Source of the DNA: Phosphoribacter sp037045045
Lineage (GTDB): Bacteria; Actinomycetota; Actinomycetes; Actinomycetales; Dermatophilaceae
Direction of reading: 5' to 3'
Length of the DNA stretch: 64,000 nucleotides
NCBI GenBank assembly: GCA_037045045.1
Contig: JBAOHL010000003.1
Location: forward strand, 496,001-560,000
Shown: positions 1-7,812 of the stretch, piece by piece
Layout: every line of letters begins with the position of its first letter
Numbering within the stretch: position 1 is the stretch's first letter
Made by a program: the position numbers and the translations under genes
Notes under the pieces: model-generated
What the model was told of the DNA's origin: nothing
The model's input: only the letters and a program-made list of their open reading frames with translations
Database searches by the model: none

Positions 1-612
1 ACCGGCGAACACCGACACCCCGCCGTGGTCACGGGCGACCCGGGCGATCATCTCCTGGATGAGCACGGTCTTGCCGACACCGGCGCCGCCGAACAGGCCG
101 ATCTTGCCGCCCTGCACGTACGGGGTGAGCAGGTCGATGACCTTGATCCCGGTCTGGAACATCTGGGTCTTGGACTCGAGCTGGTCGAAGCTGGGGGCCG
201 TACGGTGGATGCCCCAACGCTCGCTCACCTGCAGGCGCTCACCCTCCTCGAGGTTGAGGCAGTCGCCGGTGGTGTTGAACACGTGCCCGAGGGTGGCGTC
301 GCCGACCGGGACGGTGATCGGCCCGCCGCTGTCCTGCACCGGCAGGCCGCGCACGAGTCCGTCGGTGGGCTGCAGCGAGATCGCCCGGACCATGTTGTCG
401 CCGATGTGCTGGGCGACCTCGAGGTTGATCCGTTTCGTGCCGGTGCCCTCGCCCTCGCCGGACAGGTCGACCTCGGTCGTGAGCAGGTTGTACTGCTCGG
501 GCATGCCGTCCACGGGGAACTCGACGTCGACGACCGGGCCGATGATGCGCGTGATGCGCCCGACGCCGCCCGGGGTCGGCGTGGTGGCGGCCTCAGTGAC
601 AGTGGCAGTCAT
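1..612 (-). CDS. atpD: ATP synthase F1 beta subunit, N-terminal part (cut by window edge)
   Basis: Catalytic beta subunit of the F1 head of the proton ATP synthase, which makes ATP from ADP and phosphate on the cytoplasmic side of the membrane. Translation from the ATG at 612 gives 204 residues before the window edge. The Walker A loop GGAGVGKT is at about residues 173-180, preceded by the conserved GGKIGLF strand. The beta-barrel N-domain (GRITRIIGPVVDVEF, about residues 18-32) is intact. It is the last complete-start gene of the atpBEFHAGD run, 19 bp after atpG. An atpC epsilon gene would be expected beyond the window. Identification is certain; only the C-terminal part is missing. Confidence 0.97.
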   Translation of the reverse strand, partial: MTATVTEAATTPTPGGVGRITRIIGPVVDVEFPVDGMPEQYNLLTTEVDLSGEGEGTGTKRINLEVAQHIGDNMVRAISLQPTDGLVRGLPVQDSGGPITVPVGDATLGHVFNTTGDCLNLEEGERLQVSERWGIHRTAPSFDQLESKTQMFQTGIKVIDLLTPYVQGGKIGLFGGAGVGKTVLIQEMIARVARDHGGVSVFAG

Positions 613-631
613 GTTGTCTCGTTCCTTCGTT

Positions 632-1585
632 CTAGGCGGACGCGAGGGCGTCGGCGCCGCCGACGATTTCGCTGATCTCTTGGGTGATCTCGGCCTGGCG
701 GGCCTGGTTGGCCAGGCGGGTGTACGTCTTGATGAGGGTGTCGGCGTTGTCCGTCGCGGATTTCATCGCCCGCTGCCGGGCGGCCAACTCCGACGCCGCG
801 GCGCCGAGCATGCACGTGTAGATCCGGTGGACGATGTACTTGCGCAGCAACTGGTCCATGACCTCTTCGGCGCTGGGCTCGAAGACGTACAACGGCAGCG
901 GGCCCTCGTCCCCAGGCAGGTCCGGGACGCCGTCGGCATCCGCGTCGATGATCTCGAGGGGCATGAGCCGCAGCGCCCGGGTCTCCTGGGTGACCATCGT
1001 CTTGAACCGGGTGTAGACGATGTGGACCTCGTCCATCGAACCCTCTTCGTGGACGTCGAGGTCGCCGCGGGCGAGCATCCGCTCGCCGATCTCCTGAGCC
1101 CGCTCGAAGGTCGGTGCGTCGGAGTTGCCCGACCACGACAGGGCGTACTCGCGGCCCCGGAAGTCGTAGTACGAGATGGCCTTGCGACCCAGCAGGTAAG
1201 GCACGACGACCTTGCCCTCGGAGTGCAGCCGGGCGATCAGCGACTCGCTCTGCTTGATGACCGACGAGGAGTACGACCCGGCCAATCCGCGGTCGCTGGT
1301 GATGATGAGCACCGCCGCCTTGGGGGGGCTGGGCGGGCGATCACCGACCGTGGAGGTCTCCAACTCGCGAGCCCGGTCGGTCGTCAACGGGTGAGTGGCC
1401 CGCGAATAGGTCGCCAACGCCGACAGCGCCTTGGTCAGCGCGTGGGTATACGGGCCGGACGCCGCGACCCGCTGCCGGGCCTTGATCACCCGGGACGCGG
1501 CCATGAGCTCCATCGCCGAGGTGATCTTCTTGGTCGCCTGGACCGACCGGATGCGCTGGCGGTAGACCCGCATCTGCGCTCCCAT
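632..1585 (-). CDS. atpG: ATP synthase F1 gamma subunit
   Basis: Central rotating shaft of the F1Fo ATP synthase, coupling the c-ring to the alpha3beta3 head. The product is 317 residues, slightly longer than the usual 285-300. The N-terminal coiled-coil helix (RQRIRSVQATKKITSAMELM, about residues 9-28) and the C-terminal helix (NQARQAEITQEISEIVGGA) form the shaft. An acidic, low-complexity insertion in the middle (DADADGVPDLPGDEGPLPLY) accounts for the extra length. The start ATG at 1585 is preceded by an AGGA-type ribosome site; an ATG four codons in is an alternative. It lies between atpA and atpD. Confidence 0.96.
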   Translation of the reverse strand: MGAQMRVYRQRIRSVQATKKITSAMELMAASRVIKARQRVAASGPYTHALTKALSALATYSRATHPLTTDRARELETSTVGDRPPSPPKAAVLIITSDRGLAGSYSSSVIKQSESLIARLHSEGKVVVPYLLGRKAISYYDFRGREYALSWSGNSDAPTFERAQEIGERMLARGDLDVHEEGSMDEVHIVYTRFKTMVTQETRALRLMPLEIIDADADGVPDLPGDEGPLPLYVFEPSAEEVMDQLLRKYIVHRIYTCMLGAAASELAARQRAMKSATDNADTLIKTYTRLANQARQAEITQEISEIVGGADALASA

Positions 1586-1619
1586 ATCGTCCTGCCCTTC
1601 CTTGCTCGTTCCGCTGGGT

Positions 1620-1680
1620 CGGTATGCCGGGTCGCACGCGGCGGTGCGCCGGGAGCCGCACGTCGGCCCCCGGCATACCG
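1620..1680. repeat. Intercistronic inverted repeat made of two CGGTATGCCGG arms
   Basis: The 96-bp gap between atpA and atpG holds CGGTATGCCGG at 1620-1630 and its perfect reverse complement CCGGCATACCG at 1670-1680, separated by 39 GC-rich bases. Each arm contains one copy of the octamer that is over-represented throughout the window. The transcript could fold into an 11-bp-stem hairpin inside the atp message, possibly affecting mRNA stability or the ratio of alpha to gamma subunit. That role is inference; the symmetry is seen directly. Confidence 0.7.
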
Positions 1681-1681
1681 G

Positions 1682-3328
1682 CTACTTGCGCTTGACGATC
1701 TGCTCCTGGTCGACGTCGGCGTCCTGCAACTCGTCCGGGTCGGCCTCGTGGCCGACGTGGACGATGTGGCCGTGGCCCGACGCGGCCCCGGTGAACTGCT
1801 CGGTGAACGTGGCGATCGCCGAGTCCAGGCCCGCCCGGGTGTCGTCGTCGAGCTTTTTCGTCTCGCGGATCGAGGCCAGCAGGCCGGGCCGCTCCATCCG
1901 CAGGTACTCGAGGAAGTCGGTCTCGAAGCGCCCGACGTCCTCGACCGCGATGGGGTCGAGCTTTCCGTTGGTGCCGGCCCACACCGAGACGACCTGCTCC
2001 TCGACGGGGAACGGGTTGCTCTGGCGCTGCTTGAGCAGTTCGACGAGGCGAGCGCCGCGGGAGAGCTGCGCGCGCGAGGCCGCGTCGAGGTCGGAGGCGA
2101 ACATCGCGAAGGCCTCCATGGCCCTGAACTGCGCGAGGTCGAGCTTGAGCCGTCCGGCGACATCCTTCATGGCCTTGATCTGGGCGTTGCCGCCGACCCG
2201 GGACACCGAGACGCCCACGTCGATGGCGGGCCGGACGTTGGCGTTGAACAGGTCGGACTGCAGGTAGATCTGCCCGTCGGTGATGGAGATGACGTTCGTC
2301 GGGATGTACGCCGAGACGTCGCCGGCCTTCGTCTCGATGATCGGCAGGCCGGTCATCGAGCCTGCCCCCATGTCGTCGGAGAGCTTGGCGCAACGTTCCA
2401 GCAGCCGGCTGTGCAGGTAGAACACGTCGCCCGGGTAGGCCTCGCGGCCCGGCGGACGGCGCAGCAGCAGCGACACGGCGCGGTAGGCCTCGGCCTGCTT
2501 GGACAGGTCGTCGAAGACGATGAGCACGTGCTTGCCCTGGTACATCCAGTGCTGGCCGATGGCCGATCCGGTGTAGGGAGCGAGGTACTTGAAGCCGGCG
2601 GCATCCGAGGCCGGCGCGGCGACGATCGTCGTGTACTCCAGGGCCCCGGCGTCCTCGAGGGTGCCGCGCACGGCCGCGATGGTCGAGCCCTTCTGCCCGA
2701 TGGCGACGTAGATGCAGCGAACCTGCTGCACCGGGTCACCGGAGTCCCAGTTGCGCTTCTGGTTGATGATCGTGTCGACGGCGACGGTCGTCTTGCCGGT
2801 CTGCCGGTCGCCGATGATGAGCTGGCGCTGGCCGCGGCCGATCGGCGTCATGGCGTCGACGGCCTTGAGGCCAGTCTGCAGCGGCTCGTGCACCGACTTG
2901 CGCTGCATGACGGTGGGCGCCTGCAGCTCCAGGGCCCGGCGCCCCTCGCTCTTGATCTCGCCGAGCCCGTCGATGGGCTGGCCCAGCGGGTTGACCACGC
3001 GGCCGAGGAAGGCGTCGCCGACCGGGACTGAGAGGACCTCGCCGGTGCGCTTGACCTCCTGGCCCTCTTCGATGCCGGCGAACTCGCCGAGCACGACGAC
3101 GCCGATCTCGTGGACGTCGAGGTTGAGCGCGATCCCGAGAGTGCCGTCCTTGAACTGCAGCAGCTCGTTGGTCATTGCCGAGGGCAGCCCCTCGACGTGG
3201 GCGATGCCGTCGGCGGCGTCCGCGACGCGGCCGACCTCCTCGCGACTGGCTGCGCCCGGCTCGTAGGACCGCACGAAACTGTCCAGTGCGTCCCGGATCT
3301 CCTCCGGACGAATCGAGAGTTCCGTCAT
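1682..3328 (-). CDS. atpA: ATP synthase F1 alpha subunit
   Basis: Non-catalytic nucleotide-binding subunit of the F1 head. The product is 548 residues. The Walker A loop GDRQTGKT is at about residues 173-180. The alpha/beta signature region (PAIDVGVSVSRVGGNAQ) and the alpha C-terminal domain (KLDLAQFRAMEAFAMFASDLD) are present. Compared with E. coli the C-terminus carries an extra acidic/histidine-rich tail ending in KRK, a length typical of actinobacterial alpha subunits. It starts at ATG 3328, 69 bp after atpH, and is followed by the inverted-repeat gap before atpG. Confidence 0.97.
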   Translation of the reverse strand: MTELSIRPEEIRDALDSFVRSYEPGAASREEVGRVADAADGIAHVEGLPSAMTNELLQFKDGTLGIALNLDVHEIGVVVLGEFAGIEEGQEVKRTGEVLSVPVGDAFLGRVVNPLGQPIDGLGEIKSEGRRALELQAPTVMQRKSVHEPLQTGLKAVDAMTPIGRGQRQLIIGDRQTGKTTVAVDTIINQKRNWDSGDPVQQVRCIYVAIGQKGSTIAAVRGTLEDAGALEYTTIVAAPASDAAGFKYLAPYTGSAIGQHWMYQGKHVLIVFDDLSKQAEAYRAVSLLLRRPPGREAYPGDVFYLHSRLLERCAKLSDDMGAGSMTGLPIIETKAGDVSAYIPTNVISITDGQIYLQSDLFNANVRPAIDVGVSVSRVGGNAQIKAMKDVAGRLKLDLAQFRAMEAFAMFASDLDAASRAQLSRGARLVELLKQRQSNPFPVEEQVVSVWAGTNGKLDPIAVEDVGRFETDFLEYLRMERPGLLASIRETKKLDDDTRAGLDSAIATFTEQFTGAASGHGHIVHVGHEADPDELQDADVDQEQIVKRK

Positions 3329-3397
3329 TGTGCTTCTTCTCCTGACGTTGCGGCCGGTGAGCCGTGGTGGTTCACGTTGGTATGCGTGCAGTTGTGC

Positions 3398-4210
3398 CTA
3401 GGCGCCGATGTGCCGACGGGCCTCGTCGAGGCGGCGCAGAATGGTGCCGTCCACGACCTCGTCGCCGACCTGGACGCGGATCCCGCCGACGATCCCCGGG
3501 TCGAGGACGAGGTTGAGGTGCACCGGTTTGCCGTAGATCCGGGTCAGCGCGGCGGCGAGCCGGTCACGCTGGGCCGGGTCGAGGTCGATGGCGCAGGTGA
3601 CGGTCGCCGACAACTGCTCGCGACGAGTGGCGATGACCCGCAGGTACGACTCGACGACCCGGTCGAAGCGGCGACCACGGGGAGTTGCCGCGGCCCGACC
3701 GGCGAGGGTGATCGTCGCGGGTTGGGCCTTGCCGCCCAACAGCTTCGTCACGAGCGCCCGGCGGACGGACGGGTCGGCACGCCGGTCGGTCACCGCGTCA
3801 CGCAAGGCAGGGTTCGCGGCGACGATGCGCTCGAAGCGGAACAGCTCATCTTCGACGCGGCCTGCGTGGGCCTGCCCGTCGGCACTCCCGACGAGCGTCT
3901 GGACGGCGAAGTCGTCCAGGGTGTCGCCGAGGTCACGATCGGCCGACCAGCGTTGGGCGGCGAGCGTTCCGACGATATCGAGCGTGTCCTCGCCGACCTT
4001 GCCTTGCAGCAACTGGCGGACGAGTGCGCCTTTGGCAGCGGCATCGCGGGTCGGGTCCGTCACCGCCCGCCGCAGGCTCGCGGTGCCGTCGACCGTGGCG
4101 GCTACCGCGAACAGCTCGTCGGAAAGGCGCGCGCCGTCGGCGCCGCCGGACAGTGCGGCATCCAGGGCCTGTTGTCCGGCGGCCGCCGCCGCACGCGATG
4201 CGCCTTGCAT
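3398..4210 (-). CDS. atpH: ATP synthase F1 delta subunit
   Basis: Peripheral-stalk subunit that clamps the b subunit to the top of F1. The product is 270 residues, longer than the roughly 180 of E. coli delta but normal for actinobacteria. The C-terminal delta domain is recognisable (HLNLVLDPGIVGGIRVQVGD, followed by VVDGTILRRLDEARR). The N-terminal half is helical and Ala-rich. The start ATG overlaps the atpF stop by one base (TGATG at 4212-4208), implying translational coupling with b. Confidence 0.93.
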   Translation of the reverse strand: MQGASRAAAAAGQQALDAALSGGADGARLSDELFAVAATVDGTASLRRAVTDPTRDAAAKGALVRQLLQGKVGEDTLDIVGTLAAQRWSADRDLGDTLDDFAVQTLVGSADGQAHAGRVEDELFRFERIVAANPALRDAVTDRRADPSVRRALVTKLLGGKAQPATITLAGRAAATPRGRRFDRVVESYLRVIATRREQLSATVTCAIDLDPAQRDRLAAALTRIYGKPVHLNLVLDPGIVGGIRVQVGDEVVDGTILRRLDEARRHIGA

Positions 4211-4788
4211 CAGGCGTCACCGGCCTTCGCCGGCGCGATGGCGCCCGACTCGAGCTCGGCAAGGAACCGCTCGACGATGCCCTTTTGACGGACCTCCTCC
4301 TGCAGCGACTCCCCGACGATGCGGCTGGCCAAGTCCGTGGACAGCCGGCCGATCTCGCCGCGCAGCTGGTTCATCGCCTGCTGGCGGTCGGCTTCGATCT
4401 GCCGATGACCGCCCTCGACGATGCGCGTGGCTTCGCCTTGCGCCTGGGTGCGCATTTCGGCGATGATCTGCGCCCCCTGGGCTCGGGCGTGCTCGCGGAT
4501 CTCGTTGGCCTCTCCCCGGGCGTCCTGCAGCTGCGCGGTGTAGCTGTCCAACGCCGACTTGGCTTCGGCCTGAGCCTTCTCGGCCTTCTCGAGGCCGCCC
4601 TCGATCGCGGCCGTCCGCTCGGCATACATGCGCTCCATCGCGGGGACGACCTTCGTCGAGTAAATCCAATAGAGGATGGCGAAGGCGATGATCCCGACGA
4701 TGAGCTCGGCCGGATGCGGCAACAAGGGCAGAGCTTCGGGCCAACCAGGCCCGCCCTCACCCGAGGCCGCGAAGGTAGCGATGCTCAC
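4210..4788 (-). CDS. atpF: ATP synthase Fo b subunit
   Basis: Membrane-anchored stator stalk subunit of 192 residues. One transmembrane helix (LIVGIIAFAILYWIYSTKVV, about residues 29-48) is followed by a long charged helix rich in Ala, Glu, Gln and Arg, as expected for the dimeric right-handed coiled coil that reaches delta. The ATG at 4788 follows an AAAGGGAG-type ribosome site. It lies 42 bp downstream of atpE and overlaps atpH by one base. Confidence 0.94.
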   Translation of the reverse strand: MSIATFAASGEGGPGWPEALPLLPHPAELIVGIIAFAILYWIYSTKVVPAMERMYAERTAAIEGGLEKAEKAQAEAKSALDSYTAQLQDARGEANEIREHARAQGAQIIAEMRTQAQGEATRIVEGGHRQIEADRQQAMNQLRGEIGRLSTDLASRIVGESLQEEVRQKGIVERFLAELESGAIAPAKAGDA

Positions 4789-4830
4789 GACACTCCCTTT
4801 CTGTCGTCAGAAGCGTGGGTCGCGAGTCGA

Positions 4831-5040
4831 TCAGGCCTTGAAGACGAACGCGAACACCAGACCGAGGATGGCCAACGCCTCGGTGATCGCCATGCCGGTG
4901 AAGGCGATGGTCTGCAGCATGCCGCGGGCCTCGGGCTGGCGGGCCACCCCGTTGATGTAGGCGGCGAAGATGAGGCCCACACCGATGCCGGGACCGATGG
5001 CCGCGAGACCGTATCCGAGGTACGCGATGTTGCCGGTCAT
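4831..5040 (-). CDS. atpE: ATP synthase Fo c subunit (proteolipid)
   Basis: Ring-forming proteolipid of 69 residues with two transmembrane helices joined by the polar loop ARQPEA (about residues 33-38). Helix 1 has the glycine-rich packing motif GPGIGVG. The ion-carrying acidic residue is Glu54 (AITEALAILG). The flanking residues do not include the extra polar groups of sodium-type rings, so a proton-driven enzyme is expected. The ATG at 5040 has a GGACAAG ribosome site. In Mycobacterium this is the bedaquiline target. Confidence 0.96.
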   Translation of the reverse strand: MTGNIAYLGYGLAAIGPGIGVGLIFAAYINGVARQPEARGMLQTIAFTGMAITEALAILGLVFAFVFKA

Positions 5041-5127
5041 GTTGCTTGTCCTTTCGGTGGCACCGGAGCCCCGGTGTCGTTGGCGATGTATTCAGTGGTT
5101 CGGGTCCAGCGGTCGTGCAGTCGTGCG

Positions 5128-5979
5128 TCAGTGGTGCTCGGAGACCGCGTCGCCGATATAGAGCGCGGCGAGCAGGGTGAAGATGAAGGCCTGAAGGAAC
5201 TCGATGAGGATCTCGAAGAACGTCATGAACACCGCGAAGGCGAAGGAGAGGACGCCGGATCCCTTGAGCACGATGCTATCTCCGTGCAGCAGCAGATACT
5301 CGCCGCCGACGATGAAGACCAAGAGCATGAGGTGACCTGCGAGCATGTTGCCGAAAAGTCGAAGAGCCAGCGTGAGCGGGCGGATGACAAAGTAGGTGAG
5401 GAATTCGAGGACGAACAGGATCGGCTTGAGCCACCCGGGAAGGCCCGCGGGGATGAGCGACTTCATGTACCCGACGAGTCCGTGCTTTCGGCGCAGCGCC
5501 GTCGTGTGATACACGACGTAGACGATGAGGGTGAGCACGATGGGGAATCCGACCCGGCTCATCGTCGGATACTGGATGAACGGGATCACCCCGAAGAGGT
5601 TGTTCAACAGGATCATCGTGAACAACGTGAACAACAACGGCAGGAACACCCGGAAGTCCTTGGCTCCGATGATGTCCCGCCCGATCGTGTTGCGGACGAA
5701 ACCATAGGCCCCTTCGGCCATCCACTGGGTGCGGCCGGGCACGAGTTGCAGACGACGCGAGACCGTGAGGTAGAAGAACCCGAGGACGATCACCGAGATA
5801 AGCAGGAAGGCGGCCGGGCGGGTGAAGGCCCAGTTGTTGTCGCCGCCGATCAACGGCCAGTAGAAGTCGGACGTACCCGGGGAGACGAAGCTGGTCCCGG
5901 AGCTGCCCTCGCCGCCGCCTTCGGCAACCACGGCGCCGGCCCCGGTCACCAGGTCCGGTGTCCACGCGTAGAGACTCAC
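5128..5979 (-). CDS. atpB: ATP synthase Fo a subunit
   Basis: Membrane stator subunit providing the two proton half-channels next to the c-ring. Several transmembrane helices are visible. The essential arginine lies in the conserved segment TLALRLFGNMLAGHLML, and the last helices (FFEILIEFLQAFIFTLLAAL) match the family. The product is about 283 residues. An upstream in-frame GTG at 5985 lies inside the AAGGAG ribosome site, so the GTG at 5979, six bases beyond that site, is the better start (MSLYAWTPDL). It heads the ATP synthase structural genes. Confidence 0.95.
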   Translation of the reverse strand: MSLYAWTPDLVTGAGAVVAEGGGEGSSGTSFVSPGTSDFYWPLIGGDNNWAFTRPAAFLLISVIVLGFFYLTVSRRLQLVPGRTQWMAEGAYGFVRNTIGRDIIGAKDFRVFLPLLFTLFTMILLNNLFGVIPFIQYPTMSRVGFPIVLTLIVYVVYHTTALRRKHGLVGYMKSLIPAGLPGWLKPILFVLEFLTYFVIRPLTLALRLFGNMLAGHLMLLVFIVGGEYLLLHGDSIVLKGSGVLSFAFAVFMTFFEILIEFLQAFIFTLLAALYIGDAVSEHH

Positions 5980-6136
5980 ACCCACTCCTTGTCACATCCA
6001 GCGGACGACCTGCCGCACGTCACGGCCTGGGCGGACGAGCACCCGGCGTGCGCCATAGACCAGAGGATCGGCTTGCAGATTACCGGACCGAGTGGGTGCC
6101 CAACGAGGGGCGTACCCACCGTCACAGTTCTGCGGG

Positions 6137-6589
6137 TCACCTCGTCTGCCCTTCCGTCGCCGGCTCGTCGTAGACGAAGAATCGACCTCGCCGCGAGGTC
6201 CTCCAGAGGAAGGCCTGCCAGGCCAGGGTGACGACGAGGACGACGACCCCGAAGGCCTTTCCGTCAAGCCACGAGGCATTGAGGAAGGCGAGCATGAACC
6301 CCAGCAGGACGATGACCTGGGCGAGGTAGACCGCCATCCCGACGGCCATGAAGGTGACGGGGCTGCGGTCGCGGAGCAGGCGGCTGAGCAGGAGCAGACC
6401 CGAGCTGAAGTAGCCGAGACCCACGACCAGGCCGAGCGCAGCCGAAAGGATCGAGCCCGGGCCTCGCACCAACGCGCAGCCAAGGACGGCAACGAGTCCG
6501 ACGGTGGCGCTGGGCCAGAGCGAGCCGCGCAGCAGGACCGTGAAGGGAGCACCAGGACGCGCCGCGGGAAGCGGTGGCGACGAGGTCAT
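6137..6589 (-). CDS. AtpI-like small membrane protein upstream of ATP synthase genes
   Basis: Small integral membrane protein with four predicted helices (for example ATVGLVAVLGCALV, LVVGLGYFSSGLLLL, AVGMAVYLAQVIVLLGFML and GVVVLVVTLAWQAFL) and a short charged C-terminus. It occupies the position of Rv1303/atpI, between the wecA/tagO-like gene and atpB. AtpI homologues assist c-ring assembly in some bacteria, but sequence conservation is low and the function here is inferred from position and topology. The frame is open up to a GTG at 6652. The ATG at 6589 (150 residues) is preferred because the upstream 21 residues look non-membrane and lack a ribosome site. Confidence 0.7.
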   Translation of the reverse strand: MTSSPPLPAARPGAPFTVLLRGSLWPSATVGLVAVLGCALVRGPGSILSAALGLVVGLGYFSSGLLLLSRLLRDRSPVTFMAVGMAVYLAQVIVLLGFMLAFLNASWLDGKAFGVVVLVVTLAWQAFLWRTSRRGRFFVYDEPATEGQTR

Positions 6590-6676
6590 CAGGCGATCGG
6601 TCCTCGGGTTTCGGTCGGTCGCCCACCGGTAGAGACGAAACGCGGCGACCACGTCGGACGGTGCTTGTGAAAGGTA

Positions 6677-7774
6677 TCACAAGCGGCGGGCAGACCATCT
6701 CGGCAGCCACAGTGTGAGAACGGCCGCCACGGTGATCGCCGCCCCGAGGACCACGAGCGTCGCCCAGCCCCGGTAGAACGACAGGGACACCGTGCCGGCA
6801 GCAAGCACCCCGGCCCAGAGGTAAAGGATGAGCACGGCGCCGCGGTGGCCGTGACCGATCCGCAGCATCCGATGGTGCAGGTGGTGGCTGTCCGCTTCCC
6901 AGGGCCGTCGCCCCGCCCGGGTGCGTCGCACGACGGCGAGCACGACGTCCAGCAGCGGCAGGCTCAAGACCGCCAGCGGGGCGGCGATCGGCAGCAGCGC
7001 CGCAGTGACCTGGTCGCCGCTGACCTCGCTCGGGTCGACATTGCCGGTCATCGAGATCGTCGCCGCGGCAAGGAGAAGCCCGAGCAACATCGCGCCCGAG
7101 TCTCCCATGAACAACCGCGCGGGATTGAAGTTGTGCGGGAGGAAGCCGAGACAGCACCCGAACACGGCAGCGGTGACGAACGTCGCAGTGGAGAAGACGT
7201 TCGCGGGGTTGTACCCGCGGCTCAGGACGTAGGAGTAGACGAAGAAGGCCCCGGCGGCGATCGCACAGATGCCGGCGGCGAGCCCGTCCAGGCCGTCGAT
7301 CCAGTTCACTGCGTTGACCGTCACGAGAACGATGAGCACCGTCACCGCGACGAGCACCGGGGCAGGCAACACCGTGCTCGTGCCGAAGAACGGCACCGAG
7401 AGCATCATCACGCCCTTGTAGGCCATGACACCGGCAGCGAGCACCTGCCCGGCGAGCTTGGTCAGCCAGTCCAACTCCCAGATGTCGTCGGCGGCGCCGA
7501 CGGCGCAAATGATCGCGGCCCCCAGCAGCACCCCGCTCATCTGCCCGCTCGCGTACACCCCCGAGAGGAAGGGCAGCTCGCGGGCCACGACGGTCGCCGC
7601 CATGAACCCGAGGAAGATCGCCACTCCGCCCATCCGGGGCACCGGCACGGTGTGGACGTCGCGTTCCCGTAGGGGGGTGAACGCTCCGGCGATCACCGCC
7701 ACGGCTCGCACCAGCGGCGTAGCCAGATAGGTCACCGCCATCGCGACGACGAAGACGAGGATGTACTCCCTCAT
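6677..7774 (-). CDS. Undecaprenyl-phosphate GlcNAc-1-phosphate transferase (WecA/TagO/Rfe family)
   Basis: Polytopic membrane enzyme of the MraY/WecA superfamily, moving a sugar-1-phosphate (probably GlcNAc-1-P) from a UDP-sugar to undecaprenyl or decaprenyl phosphate. This is the first step of wall-linker or arabinogalactan-type polymer synthesis. It has 365 residues and about ten helices. The superfamily signatures are present: VPRMGGVAIFLGF, NWIDGLDGLAAG with catalytic aspartates, LFMGDSGAMLLG, and the late HHLHHRMLRIG motif typical of WecA/TagO rather than MraY. It corresponds by position to rfe of Mycobacterium, just upstream of the atp genes. Confidence 0.92.
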   Translation of the reverse strand: MREYILVFVVAMAVTYLATPLVRAVAVIAGAFTPLRERDVHTVPVPRMGGVAIFLGFMAATVVARELPFLSGVYASGQMSGVLLGAAIICAVGAADDIWELDWLTKLAGQVLAAGVMAYKGVMMLSVPFFGTSTVLPAPVLVAVTVLIVLVTVNAVNWIDGLDGLAAGICAIAAGAFFVYSYVLSRGYNPANVFSTATFVTAAVFGCCLGFLPHNFNPARLFMGDSGAMLLGLLLAAATISMTGNVDPSEVSGDQVTAALLPIAAPLAVLSLPLLDVVLAVVRRTRAGRRPWEADSHHLHHRMLRIGHGHRGAVLILYLWAGVLAAGTVSLSFYRGWATLVVLGAAITVAAVLTLWLPRWSARRL

Positions 7775-7812
7775 CCGGCCACCGACTCACCCACCCGTTC
7801 GACCCGCCTCGG

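Noticed and set aside
59..3031. 990-codon plus-strand open frame opposite atpD-atpG-atpA
   Set aside because: It is a GC-driven antisense shadow of the ATP synthase genes; its translation is Arg/Gly/Val-rich with no domain, and the minus strand encodes unmistakable AtpA and AtpG.
4831..5040. Sodium-type c-ring
   Set aside because: The polar residues needed next to the conserved Glu for sodium binding are not seen, so proton coupling is preferred.
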